Origin: an uncultured Clostridia bacterium
GTDB lineage: Bacteria; Bacillota; Clostridia; TANB77; CAG-508
Length of the DNA: 22,337 nucleotides
Assembly: GCA_949118805.1 (NCBI GenBank)
Contig: CASAUJ010000025.1
Coordinates: 1-22,337, forward strand
Direction of reading: 5' to 3'
The position numbers were made by a program, and so were the translations under genes. The notes beneath the pieces were generated by a model that saw only the letters and a list, made by a program, of their open reading frames with translations, did not search any database and had not been told where the DNA came from. Below are positions 6,888-15,222 of this stretch, piece after piece (position 1 is the first letter of the stretch; each line of letters opens with the position of its first letter).

Positions 6888-8825
6888 ATGGAAAATAGTT
6901 GGAAAATGGAAGAATTCACAGCGACACAGATACATAAGAACCAAGACGAAGGAAAAATGGTAGTACCATCTTATCAAAGAGGATTTGTATGGAAAAAAGA
7001 ACAAGAAAATGAATTAATAGATTCCATAAAAAAAGGATTACCCTTTGGAAGTATGCTACTATATAAAGATGAAAATAAAGGAAATTACAGGATTATTGAT
7101 GGATTGCAAAGATCCATAACCATTTATAAATTCATTGAAAACCCATCCAAATACTTTAATGCAGACGATATACAAGATGAAGTAATCGAAAAAATATATA
7201 AAATTACAGGGTTACAAGCCAATAAAACAACAGTCAAAGAGAAAATTATAAATATTATTATAGATTGGATAAAAGAAGACTATGAAACAATGGAAGACAT
7301 ATCAGGTATGCAATACAGAGATGGAGCTGATAAAATAGCAGAGGAAATTTCTACTTTAAAAGGAAAAGAAAAAGAAGTAGCAGAACTTTTGAAACCAATG
7401 TTACAGAATTTCATAAGTACATGCACAAAAATGGCTGGAACTAAAATACCTGCTATCGTTATTTTTGGAGATGAAGATGCACTACCAGTTATATTTGAAA
7501 GAATTAATTCAAAAGGATTGCAATTAACCAAATGGCAGATTTATGCAGCTACATGGTCGGATGACAAAATAAAAATAAACGAAGATTTAAGGAAAATTAT
7601 CAATTATAATATGGAAAGATTTGATACAATGAATGTGGACGATAATATTCAATTTGATGATGAAATCTCAACAAGTGAACTAATCAACAATGGAGTAAAT
7701 ACATTTCAATTAATATTTGGATTTGGAAAGCTAATTTCAAATGAATTTCCACAATTATTTACTCCTAAAAACAAACCAACTGATGTAGAAAGTATAGGAT
7801 TTAACTTAGTAAATGCATGTTTAGCCTATAAAAGTTCAGAAATTAAAAATTTAAATAGGAACTTAAAAAAAGAACTAAAAAATGATAAAAACATTAATTT
7901 ATTTTTAGAAAAAATTAGAGAATGTATAAAATTTGTAGATGGGGCAATTGCAACCACCACAAAATTCAAATCGAATGTTAGAAATAATGCCACACCAATT
8001 CATACAGAAATGCAGATCTGTTCCTTAATAGCTAGTGTTTTTATCCGTAAATATGTAAAAATTAAAACCAATGATGAAGATCAAATTATCAAAAGAGAAA
8101 TAAACTTAGAAGAAGAAAGCCAAGGGTGGAGAGAATATAAAAAGGCTTTCCAAGAAAATGCTTTAAAAACCTATTTGATGGATATTTTACAAATAAATTG
8201 GAGAGGGTCAGGAGATAGAAGACTTAATAATATCATATTAAATGAGGATTACTATACCAAAGAAGTTTCAAAAGAAGAACTAACACAAGTATTAAATATA
8301 TGGTATGAAAATATGAAAGTCGAAAGAAAAGAATATCAAAAAGTTACAACTCCAAAAGAAGCGGAAAGAGCAATCTTAAATATTATATATGCAAATCAAT
8401 TTACAGCAGCAGATCAAATTGATGGAACCTATTATGATATTGAACATTTAGCGACAAAAGAATTAATGAAAAATCAATTAGCTAGATTTAATTTGAATGG
8501 AGAAAATGTAAGACTGCCAATTAGTGCAATCAGTAATTTGTGTTTTTTAAGAGAAGATTTAAATAGGAAGAAAAAAGGAAAAATAATTTATCAAATGGAA
8601 GGAGAAGACTTACAAAAAATTGAAACCAAATATACATTTACAAAAGAAAAGGACTTAGAATGGATACAAGACTTTACTAGTTCAAAAGATGAATTTATAA
8701 AAAGTTATTATAAATTTATAGATGAAAGATACCTTTTATTAAAAGAAAAACTAATGGAAGCCTTGTATAACAAAACAGCAAAAGATACCATATTATCAGA
8801 ACAATTAACGCTTGAGGAAATATAA
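6888..8825 (+). CDS. DUF262 / GmrSD-type nuclease (Type IV-like restriction)
   Basis: A soluble protein of 645 residues. The N-terminal DUF262 domain is a ParB/Srx-like nucleotide-dependent fold and shows PSYQRGFVW (27-35) and DGLQRS (71-76), the family's signature, with Leu in place of the more common Gln. A long helical middle leads to a C-terminal DUF1524/HNH-like part with DIEHL (His520) followed by an Asn-Leu...Asn-Lys pattern (SNLCFLREDLNRKKKGK), which fits a His-Me finger nuclease. GmrSD relatives cut phage DNA with modified cytosines; other DUF262 proteins act in BREX and phosphorothioate systems. The start at 6888 follows AAGGAG by 7 bases; an upstream ATG at 6819 only adds a basic tract. 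A terminator follows directly, so the gene is a unit of its own although it sits next to the Type III operon. Its actual target is unknown. Confidence 0.85.
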   Translation: MENSWKMEEFTATQIHKNQDEGKMVVPSYQRGFVWKKEQENELIDSIKKGLPFGSMLLYKDENKGNYRIIDGLQRSITIYKFIENPSKYFNADDIQDEVIEKIYKITGLQANKTTVKEKIINIIIDWIKEDYETMEDISGMQYRDGADKIAEEISTLKGKEKEVAELLKPMLQNFISTCTKMAGTKIPAIVIFGDEDALPVIFERINSKGLQLTKWQIYAATWSDDKIKINEDLRKIINYNMERFDTMNVDDNIQFDDEISTSELINNGVNTFQLIFGFGKLISNEFPQLFTPKNKPTDVESIGFNLVNACLAYKSSEIKNLNRNLKKELKNDKNINLFLEKIRECIKFVDGAIATTTKFKSNVRNNATPIHTEMQICSLIASVFIRKYVKIKTNDEDQIIKREINLEEESQGWREYKKAFQENALKTYLMDILQINWRGSGDRRLNNIILNEDYYTKEVSKEELTQVLNIWYENMKVERKEYQKVTTPKEAERAILNIIYANQFTAADQIDGTYYDIEHLATKELMKNQLARFNLNGENVRLPISAISNLCFLREDLNRKKKGKIIYQMEGEDLQKIETKYTFTKEKDLEWIQDFTSSKDEFIKSYYKFIDERYLLLKEKLMEALYNKTAKDTILSEQLTLEEI

Positions 8826-8839
8826 GATAGAAAAAACAA

Positions 8840-8877
8840 AAATAGTAAATTTTCTAACTAGAAATTACTATTTTTTT
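8840..8877 (+). terminator. Rho-independent terminator of the DUF262 gene
   Basis: AAATAGTAA pairs with TTACTATTT; an inner TTCTA/TAGAA extends the stem with small bulges, and seven T follow. It starts 15 bases after the stop codon. Confidence 0.75.
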
Positions 8878-8955
8878 GAGCCCAAAAATGCCAGCCATAA
8901 AGAAGTCAAAAACAACATTATTTGTGACGAAAAACAAAAAAATAACAACAAAATG

Positions 8956-8984
8956 TTGAGAAAAAACACAAAATATGATATAAA
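8956..8984 (+). promoter_or_regulatory. Candidate promoter of the Type III operon, with overlapping palindrome
   Basis: TTGAGA (8956-8961) and TATAAA (8979-8984) are 17 bases apart, 27 bases before the mod start codon. A small inverted repeat, CAACA-AAA-TGTTG (8946-8958), overlaps the -35 box and could be an operator. Confidence 0.5.
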
Positions 8985-9011
8985 AAAGAAAAAGTCAATA
9001 GGAGATAGAAA

Positions 9012-10811
9012 ATGGATTTCGAGAAAATGTCAAAAGAAGAACTAATACAATATATAAAAAATTTGAACGAAGAACAAAGTGGAAAATATGGACTAATATG
9101 GGATAAAGAAAAAGAACCTGAACGAATTATAGTAGATTGTGATAAAAAAATACCAATTTTAAAAGAAGTCAAAAATAAAAATATCAATAAAAAAGGAATA
9201 CATAATATATTGATAGAAGGAGATAACTTTCATTCCTTGAGTGTATTAAATTATACACACAAAGAAAAGATTGATATTATATATATAGATCCACCCTATA
9301 ATACAGGACATGAAGATTTTATCTACAATGATAAATATGTAGATGCAATTGATGGGTATAAACATAGTAAATGGCTAAATTTTATGTCGAATCGATTAAA
9401 AATTGCAAAAAACCTTTTAAGAGATACAGGCGTAATATTTATAAGCATAGATTATCATGAATATGCACAACTAAAACTATTATGTGATAGAATTTTTGAT
9501 GAAAATAATTATTTAGAAACAATCATACAGAATAAAGGAAATGCTCAAAACGATGCAACTGACATCCAACATAACCATGAATATATTTTAGTATACAGAA
9601 GAAAACCAAGGATAGAACAAAAAGGAACCAAGAAAGTTATATTACCAACATTAATTCATAAAAAAATATCAAAAAAAGAGGTAAGCAAAGATCAAAAAGG
9701 ATATTTTTATACCACGGGAAGCTTTACCACAGGAAGTGCTCCTACTCTTAATGAAAGACCTAATATGGGATGGACAATTTATTATCATCCAAAAACAAAG
9801 GATAAGATTGGAAAACAAGATTATAATATTGAATTAGCAAGAACTTCAAATAATGAAAGTGAGATCTATCAAGATGACGAAAAATTGTTAGCCAAAGGAT
9901 ATCAGATAATAAGACCACCAAAAAAAGGAAATAAACTGGGAAGATGGAGTTGGGGATTAGACAAATTTAATACAGAAAAAGATAATGTAATCATTACAAA
10001 AACAAAAGGTAAAACTTCTATTGCGGTAAAAAAATATGTTGCAGAAGAAAAAGTGATAGAAGAAAATGGGAAATTTTATGTGCAAGAAATAGTGGAAGCA
10101 AACTCAAAAAGTATCATAGATTTTTCATCTGCTTATGGAACCACTAGTTTAAAAGAAATGATTCAAACTACCAACACATTTAATAATCCAAAAAATCCAG
10201 AAATGATAAAATATTTAATTCGTTTATTTCCCAATAAAAATGCTACTGTATTAGATTTTTTTGCAGGTTCTGGGACAACTGCACAAGCGGTTTTGGAATT
10301 AAATCAAGAAGATAAAGGAAAAAGAAAATTTATTTTATGTACAAATGACGAAAACGGAATATGTCAAGAATTTACTTATCCAAGAATTAAAAAAGCAATA
10401 AAAAATACAGGATCAAATGCATCTTTACAATATTTTAAAACAGATTTTGTGGATTATATAGGAACAAAAGATCAATTATATTATGACTTAACCGAAAAAT
10501 GTATTCCTATGTTATGTGTAAAAGAAGCCACCTTTCATAAAATTGAAGCAAATGATGAATTTACTATATTTTCAGATGAAAATGGGGAAAAATTTACTTG
10601 TGTGTATTTTGATATTTTAGGAAATAAATATGAAACATTTATCCAAAAGATGAAACAAATGAAACAATCTAAAGTATTATATCTTTTTGCATTAGGTAGT
10701 TTTATTGATACTAGTGAATTAGAAGAAGTAAAAGATTATAAAATAGAACCAATTCCCTATAAAATAGTAGAACTTTATAAAAAATTAGTAAAATTATGCA
10801 AGGAGGATTAA
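9012..10811 (+). CDS. mod: Type III restriction-modification, Mod subunit (N6-adenine methyltransferase)
   Basis: Mod methylates one strand of an asymmetric site and supplies target recognition for the Mod-Res complex. The 599-residue protein has the beta-class motif order: catalytic DPPYNTG (93-99) precedes the SAM-binding FAGSGTT (about 417-423). The region between them (about 200-400) is the variable target-recognition part. The preceding block, IEGDNFHSLSVLNY, is typical of Type III Mod proteins. The ribosome site is AGGAG, 7 bases upstream of ATG 9012. The res gene starts one base after the mod stop codon, so the two are translationally coupled. No simple repeat of the kind that makes some mod genes phase-variable is visible. 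The protein is full length for the family, with nothing missing. Confidence 0.95.
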   Translation: MDFEKMSKEELIQYIKNLNEEQSGKYGLIWDKEKEPERIIVDCDKKIPILKEVKNKNINKKGIHNILIEGDNFHSLSVLNYTHKEKIDIIYIDPPYNTGHEDFIYNDKYVDAIDGYKHSKWLNFMSNRLKIAKNLLRDTGVIFISIDYHEYAQLKLLCDRIFDENNYLETIIQNKGNAQNDATDIQHNHEYILVYRRKPRIEQKGTKKVILPTLIHKKISKKEVSKDQKGYFYTTGSFTTGSAPTLNERPNMGWTIYYHPKTKDKIGKQDYNIELARTSNNESEIYQDDEKLLAKGYQIIRPPKKGNKLGRWSWGLDKFNTEKDNVIITKTKGKTSIAVKKYVAEEKVIEENGKFYVQEIVEANSKSIIDFSSAYGTTSLKEMIQTTNTFNNPKNPEMIKYLIRLFPNKNATVLDFFAGSGTTAQAVLELNQEDKGKRKFILCTNDENGICQEFTYPRIKKAIKNTGSNASLQYFKTDFVDYIGTKDQLYYDLTEKCIPMLCVKEATFHKIEANDEFTIFSDENGEKFTCVYFDILGNKYETFIQKMKQMKQSKVLYLFALGSFIDTSELEEVKDYKIEPIPYKIVELYKKLVKLCKED

Positions 10812-10812
10812 A

Positions 10813-13119
10813 ATGAGAGAAGTAAAGAATTATCAAGAAAGAGCTATAAAAAGGCTTTCAATAGTATCTGAAATGTATCTAGAAGAAAATGGAAAAGAAA
10901 CGATTGTACTACAATCTCCTACTGGAAGTGGAAAAACCTTTATGATGGCGAAATATATGCAAAAAATGGTAGAGGAATCGAAAAAGGATATTTGCTTTTT
11001 ATGGATCAGCATTGGAAAAGGAGAATTGCATAAACAAAGCTTAAAAAGTGTAAAAAGGGAAGTCGGAGAAACATTAGAATGTTCCTTACTAGAAGAAGAA
11101 TTTTTTGGAAGCAGAGAAGTTATCAATCAAAATGAAGTAGTTTTTGTAAACTGGGAAAAAATAAGAACCAAAAATAAAGAAACAGGAGACTTTAAAAATA
11201 TTCTTATGAAAGACAATGAAAAAGTTAATTTTCCGAATGTCTTGAAAAATACCCATGAAGTAGACAGAATAATCATATTAATCATTGACGAAAGCCATGC
11301 AGGAGCCACAACAGAAAGAGCAAAAGAAATAAGAGATGAAATCATTAATCCAGATTTAACCATTGAAATGAGTGCTACCCCAGTTTTAGACGATCGACAT
11401 ATGGTAGTAGAAGTAAAACCAACCGATGTAATTAATGAGGGAATGGTAAAGAAAGAAATTATTATCAATAAAGATATTGATAAAATTGTAGATAATGAAA
11501 TTGATTCTGAACAATTAATTTTAGAGAGTATGTATCAAAAAAGAGAAGAATTAGCCCAAAAATATAAAGATCAAAAAATTCAAGTAAATCCTTTGGTATT
11601 AATTCAAATACCAAATGCAGCAGCAGGAGAAACCAAAAGAGAAGCAGTTGAAAAATTTCTGAAAGAAAAAGGCATTACAAGAGAGAATGGGAAATTAGCT
11701 GTATATTTGGATGGAGATACAATTGATAAAAAATCAGAAGAATTACTTCCTTTAAATGGAAAAATAGAGTATTTAATTTTTAAAATGGCAATTGATACAG
11801 GTTGGGATTGTCCAAGAGCTCAAATATTGGTAAAATTTAGAGAAACTAATAGCATTACATTTGAAATACAAACCGTAGGAAGAATTTTAAGAATGCCAGA
11901 AGCTAAACATTATATGGACGAAGAATTAAATCGAGCTTTTGTTTATACGAATATTCAATCCATTGCTATAAAAAAAGAATTATATAATCCCAATATTATA
12001 AAAACATTATGTGCCAAAAGAAAAGAAGAATATACACCAACTCCATTGGCATCCTATTATAAAAATCGAGTGGATTATGGAGACATTACAAGATCCTTTT
12101 TTACAACATTTGAGCATTATTTTTGTCAATATTTTGAAATTCGTCAGTTATCAGAAAAAGAAATTCCAATGCCAGAAGATTATTATGAAAATAGAATCAA
12201 ACTAAAAGATAAAGGCGTAACAACAGATTATGGAAAAAATGATGATATTCTTGGAAATGTTACAATTGAAAGTACAGAAGTGGACAAAGAATTAGAAATA
12301 GATAACGAAGAAGCTTTTATAAAAGTAGGAATTAGTGAAGCTGATTTAGAAATAAAATATGATCAGTTAATTCGAGACAATTTGAATGGATTTGCGCCAG
12401 CTAGGTCTATTCCAACAGTAAAGCAAGCAATATTATATGTATTTAAGAAATACTTAAAATTAGAATCAGCCAATAAGGGAATCATGTATATTCAAAATAT
12501 GTTGGTTACAAATTTAGATATTTTTGCTACGATTTTGTCAACAGCAACAGACAAGTACAAAATAGTCCATGAAATGGAAGTAAACAATAAATCAGATGAA
12601 GAATTTAATGAAAATTGGGAAATCGAACCAACTAAAAATTATAATCCAGAAACTAATCGAGAGATACCTTCTAAACTTTCCTTATATCAACCATTATATA
12701 TTGAATTGAAAAAAGGGGAAGTCGATAAGTTAGAGGTGGATTTCATAAAACATATAGATAGAAAAACAGATAAGATAGAATGGTTTTGGAAAAATGGATC
12801 TGAACATATGAAGACTAACTTTGGAATTCAAAAAGCAGATAAAAGAGCTTTTCAACCAGATTTTATTATTAAGTTTAAAGATGGAAGAATTGGAATTTTT
12901 GACACAAAAGCAGGAAATGGACATAAGGAAGATGACAATGAAGAAAAATTCAACGCTTTATATCAATATATTTATCAGGAGAGAGCAAAAGGGCGTAATC
13001 TAATAGGCGGATTAGTAATTAAAGATAAGAATAAATTTAAATACTTTGAAAATATACCTTATATTTCTTATAAAGTAAACAAAACAAATTGGAAAGATTT
13101 TGATGATTTATTTAGATAG
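10813..13119 (+). CDS. res: Type III restriction-modification, Res subunit (helicase-nuclease)
   Basis: Res is the ATP-dependent translocase and nuclease that cuts when two Mod-Res complexes meet at unmethylated sites. The 768-residue protein shows superfamily 2 helicase motifs: SPTGSGKT (Walker A, 35-42), IDESH (motif II, 158-162), SATP (motif III, about 193) and QTVGRILRMP (motif VI, about 353). The C-terminal nuclease has Asp683 (QPDFII) and Asp697-Thr-Lys699 (IFDTKAG), a PD-(D/E)XK site with Asp in the second position. The ribosome site AAGGAGGA lies in the end of mod. The length is somewhat below the 900-1000 of classical EcoP1-type Res but fits the shorter group found in Bacillota. All key residues are present, so the enzyme is probably active. 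Confidence 0.95.
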   Translation: MREVKNYQERAIKRLSIVSEMYLEENGKETIVLQSPTGSGKTFMMAKYMQKMVEESKKDICFLWISIGKGELHKQSLKSVKREVGETLECSLLEEEFFGSREVINQNEVVFVNWEKIRTKNKETGDFKNILMKDNEKVNFPNVLKNTHEVDRIIILIIDESHAGATTERAKEIRDEIINPDLTIEMSATPVLDDRHMVVEVKPTDVINEGMVKKEIIINKDIDKIVDNEIDSEQLILESMYQKREELAQKYKDQKIQVNPLVLIQIPNAAAGETKREAVEKFLKEKGITRENGKLAVYLDGDTIDKKSEELLPLNGKIEYLIFKMAIDTGWDCPRAQILVKFRETNSITFEIQTVGRILRMPEAKHYMDEELNRAFVYTNIQSIAIKKELYNPNIIKTLCAKRKEEYTPTPLASYYKNRVDYGDITRSFFTTFEHYFCQYFEIRQLSEKEIPMPEDYYENRIKLKDKGVTTDYGKNDDILGNVTIESTEVDKELEIDNEEAFIKVGISEADLEIKYDQLIRDNLNGFAPARSIPTVKQAILYVFKKYLKLESANKGIMYIQNMLVTNLDIFATILSTATDKYKIVHEMEVNNKSDEEFNENWEIEPTKNYNPETNREIPSKLSLYQPLYIELKKGEVDKLEVDFIKHIDRKTDKIEWFWKNGSEHMKTNFGIQKADKRAFQPDFIIKFKDGRIGIFDTKAGNGHKEDDNEEKFNALYQYIYQERAKGRNLIGGLVIKDKNKFKYFENIPYISYKVNKTNWKDFDDLFR

Positions 13120-13132
13120 TTAGGAGAAAAAA

Positions 13133-13804
13133 ATGGGAAAAATATTTGTAATAGATGGAACAGATGGAAGTGGAAAGCAAACACAATTTGAAAGATTGAA
13201 ACAAAGATTAACAAAAGAAGGAATAGAATATAAAGTAATGAGTTTTCCTAATTATGAAAGTCCAAGTTCTTCTTTAGTAAAAATGTATTTATCAGGAGAA
13301 TTTGGAAAGAATGCCAAAAAAATTAGTCCTTATATTGCTTCTACTTTCTATGCAGTAGATCGTTATGCTACTTTCCAAACAGAATATAAAGAATACTATG
13401 AAAAAGGTGGAATCATATTAGCAGACCGATACACAACTGCTAATATGGTACATCAGGCAGGAAAAATAGAAGAGAAACAAGAAAGAAAAAAATTTTTGGA
13501 CTGGTTATGGGATTTCGAATTTCATCTATATGGACTACCCATACCAGATCAGGTATTTTTCTTAAATATGCCGGTGGAAAAATCATTAGAATTAATAAAA
13601 AATCGTGAAAATAAATTTTCACATCAAGCACAAAAAGATATTCATGAAAGTGATAAAAATCATTTAATAGATGCTTATCATGCTGCTTGTGAAGTAGCAA
13701 AAGAATATAATTGGTATGAATTACAATGTATGAAAAATCATGAATTAAGAACAATTGAAGATATTCATGCAGAAATCTATCAGGAAATCAAAAAATACAT
13801 ATAA
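13133..13804 (+). CDS. tmk: Thymidylate kinase-like nucleoside monophosphate kinase
   Basis: It is expected to phosphorylate dTMP to dTDP for DNA synthesis in the cytoplasm. The 223-residue protein begins with the P-loop GTDGSGKQT (8-16), close to the GxDGxGK(T/Q)T of thymidylate kinases, then has FPNY (about 38-41) and ADRYTTANMVHQAGK (about 102-116), which corresponds to the DR(Y/F) dTMP-binding segment. The lid region (about 155-170) contains KNRENKFSHQAQKDIHE. The gene begins 13 bases after res with its own AGGAG, so it probably shares the Type III transcript. I cannot tell whether this is the only tmk of the cell or an accessory copy acquired with the island. It differs from the housekeeping enzyme of Bacillus in the DRY segment but agrees with the form common in clostridia. 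Confidence 0.85.
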   Translation: MGKIFVIDGTDGSGKQTQFERLKQRLTKEGIEYKVMSFPNYESPSSSLVKMYLSGEFGKNAKKISPYIASTFYAVDRYATFQTEYKEYYEKGGIILADRYTTANMVHQAGKIEEKQERKKFLDWLWDFEFHLYGLPIPDQVFFLNMPVEKSLELIKNRENKFSHQAQKDIHESDKNHLIDAYHAACEVAKEYNWYELQCMKNHELRTIEDIHAEIYQEIKKYI

Positions 13805-13919
13805 TCAAAAAACAGAGAAAAAATGAGATAAAAAGAGAAAAAATAAGCATAGCAATTAATAAGAGAATAAAAATTCATCTTCTATCGTCAAACCAGACAA
13901 AAACAAACCAAAAATAAAC
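13805..13919. other. Intergenic stretch after tmk
   Basis: A purine-rich spacer in which I see no terminator, gene or strong repeat. Transcription from the Type III/tmk unit may run into the OLE locus. Confidence 0.4.
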
Positions 13920-13948
13920 TTGGAATATTTATCCAAAAAAAGTATAAT
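13920..13948 (+). promoter_or_regulatory. Promoter of the OLE RNA locus
   Basis: TTGGAA (13920-13925) and a perfect TATAAT (13943-13948) are spaced by 17 bases. Initiation would fall at about 13955, where the structured RNA begins. Confidence 0.65.
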
Positions 13949-13954
13949 ATATAT

Positions 13955-14595
13955 TGGTGGTGCATTATTCTAGTCATACGAACTTTACGAGGGTGGGGCT
14001 AAAAATCCACTAAAGGGCACATCGTTGAAGTTTCTTGTTTATGCGCGAAATGCCAGTTTTGTGTGTATTCAGGGAGTAAAGAAGTTAGGGTAATATGTAA
14101 TGGCATACATAGTATCCCCTGATTTCGCGGAGGCTTAAAGGGCGGACTAAATGTTAAATACATTCTAACAATTTAGGAACAAAATTTAAGTGTAACCTAT
14201 GTTGCGTGCCAAGACACAAAATACATAGTGTAGCCTGTCTTGAGTGAAAGTATTGGGATTATCTGAAAGAAAAATAAAATTTATTTTGGCCAAATTAGTT
14301 TTATTTTTAGATTATGAAATTGCTTTTGCAAAAAAGACTAGTAAAGTAGAAAAAGTATGTTAAGGAAAACTTCTAGAATGTTTGCTATAAAAATAGCCAA
14401 GAAGGTCTAGGGATTAAGGTACAGATTTAAGTGGCGATCTGGTGTCTATGAGAACCATAGATATTTTCCTCAAACGGAAACGGCTCTAGCAGTAATGCTA
14501 AGTGGAAAATAGAGAAATTCAACCAGACCTAAACTGTAAAATTTACTTAGACTTTTACCATCTAGAAAATGAAAGTAACGCAAAGTGGTAAAAGA
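13955..14595 (+). ncRNA. ole: OLE RNA (ornate, large, extremophilic RNA)
   Basis: A stretch of about 640 bases without a sensible open frame carries many GC-richer, locally self-complementary blocks that stand out from the AT-rich surroundings. It has a strong promoter in front and an intrinsic terminator behind, and is followed directly by an oapA-type membrane protein gene. Size (about 600-640 nt), position and partner match OLE RNA, which forms a membrane-bound ribonucleoprotein with OapA, OapB and OapC and in Bacillus halodurans is needed for tolerance to cold, short alcohols and raised Mg2+. GC-richer blocks include GGGTGGGGCTAAAAATCC near 13991 and CGGCTCTAGCAGTAATGC near 14480. The identification rests on the neighbour gene, size and general look; I could not run a covariance model. 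tmRNA and RNase P RNA were considered and do not fit. Ends are approximate. Confidence 0.8.
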
Positions 14596-14614
14596 ATCAT
14601 CACTTTGCTTTTTT
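14580..14614 (+). terminator. Terminator between OLE RNA and oapA
   Basis: GCAAAGTG (14580-14587) pairs with CACTTTGC (14601-14608) and six T follow. A second pairing, CTTTTACCA (14552-14560) with TGGTAAAAG (14586-14594), overlaps its left arm by two bases and occupies its loop. The two may compete, so part of the transcription may continue into oapA. Confidence 0.75.
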
Positions 14615-14649
14615 ATTACATAAAATTTAAGAAAGAAAAGGAGAAAAAA

Positions 14650-15213
14650 ATGAATCATACCACAGAAAATAAAGAAAAACAAAAGAATAAAAAAGATCAC
14701 TCGAATATCAAATGGTTTATCCAAGTATTTACCATAACCTTTATTTTGTCCATGGTATTTTCTTATATATCAGCCAATGGCGTATCTCATTTGAATTTAT
14801 TATCAGCTATATTAATTTTAGTATTAGTCATTGCAATTGGTATCTTTTTTGATATTATAGGAGTTGCTGTAACGGTTGCAAATGAACACGAATTTCATGC
14901 CAAAGCAACAAAAAAAATAAAGGGTTCAAAGGATTCCATTAAATTGATTCGAAATGCACCCAAAGTTGCGAATATTTGTGCCGATGTAATTGGCGATATA
15001 TGTGGGGTATTAAGTGGAGCCATTAGTGCTTTGATATCAATGAAAATAACCGAACAATTTGGATTGAACTTTGAAATAGAATTTTTATTAAGTGCATTAG
15101 TTGCTTCTTTAACAGTAGGGGGGAAAGCCTTAGGAAAAGGAGTAGCCAATAAGAAATCAACACAAATTGTACATGCAGTAGGAAAGATGATTAATAAATT
15201 TAGTAAAGATTAA
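14650..15213 (+). CDS. oapA: OLE-associated membrane protein OapA
   Basis: OapA binds OLE RNA and holds the complex at the cell membrane; with OLE it has been linked to Mg2+ balance and to cold and alcohol tolerance. The 187-residue protein has a polar, Lys-rich N-terminus (1-20) and four likely membrane helices (about 22-41, 50-74, 111-130, 144-163). The segment with FFDIIGVAVTVANEHEFHAK and then DVIGDICGVLSGA is the part by which I recognise the family, which is distantly similar to the DUF21 domain of CNNM/CorC-type Mg2+ transporters. AAGGAG lies 7 bases upstream of ATG 14650; an ATG at 14569 lies inside the OLE terminator and is not used. The dehydrogenase gene follows after 9 bases, so the two are one operon. 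No residue expected to be essential is visibly missing. Confidence 0.85.
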   Translation: MNHTTENKEKQKNKKDHSNIKWFIQVFTITFILSMVFSYISANGVSHLNLLSAILILVLVIAIGIFFDIIGVAVTVANEHEFHAKATKKIKGSKDSIKLIRNAPKVANICADVIGDICGVLSGAISALISMKITEQFGLNFEIEFLLSALVASLTVGGKALGKGVANKKSTQIVHAVGKMINKFSKD

Positions 15214-15222
15214 GGTGAGTGT

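Noticed and set aside
8812..9045. Short plus-strand frame of 77 codons between the DUF262 gene and mod
   Set aside because: It spans a terminator and a promoter, is Lys/Asn-rich without ribosome site, and overlaps both neighbours in another frame.
11127..11468. Minus-strand frame of 113 codons inside res, and similar ones inside other genes
   Set aside because: They are mirror images of well-supported genes, lack ribosome sites, and have the Ser/Phe/Ile-rich composition expected from reversed A-rich coding sequence.
13955..14595. tmRNA or RNase P RNA in the large structured region
   Set aside because: No tag-peptide frame, no tRNA-like ends with CCA and no typical RNase P core (GAGGAAAGTCC) were found. 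The size and the oapA neighbour fit OLE RNA better.
14569..14649. Longer OapA starting at 14569
   Set aside because: The upstream ATG lies in the OLE 3' end and terminator; AAGGAG before 14650 decides the start.
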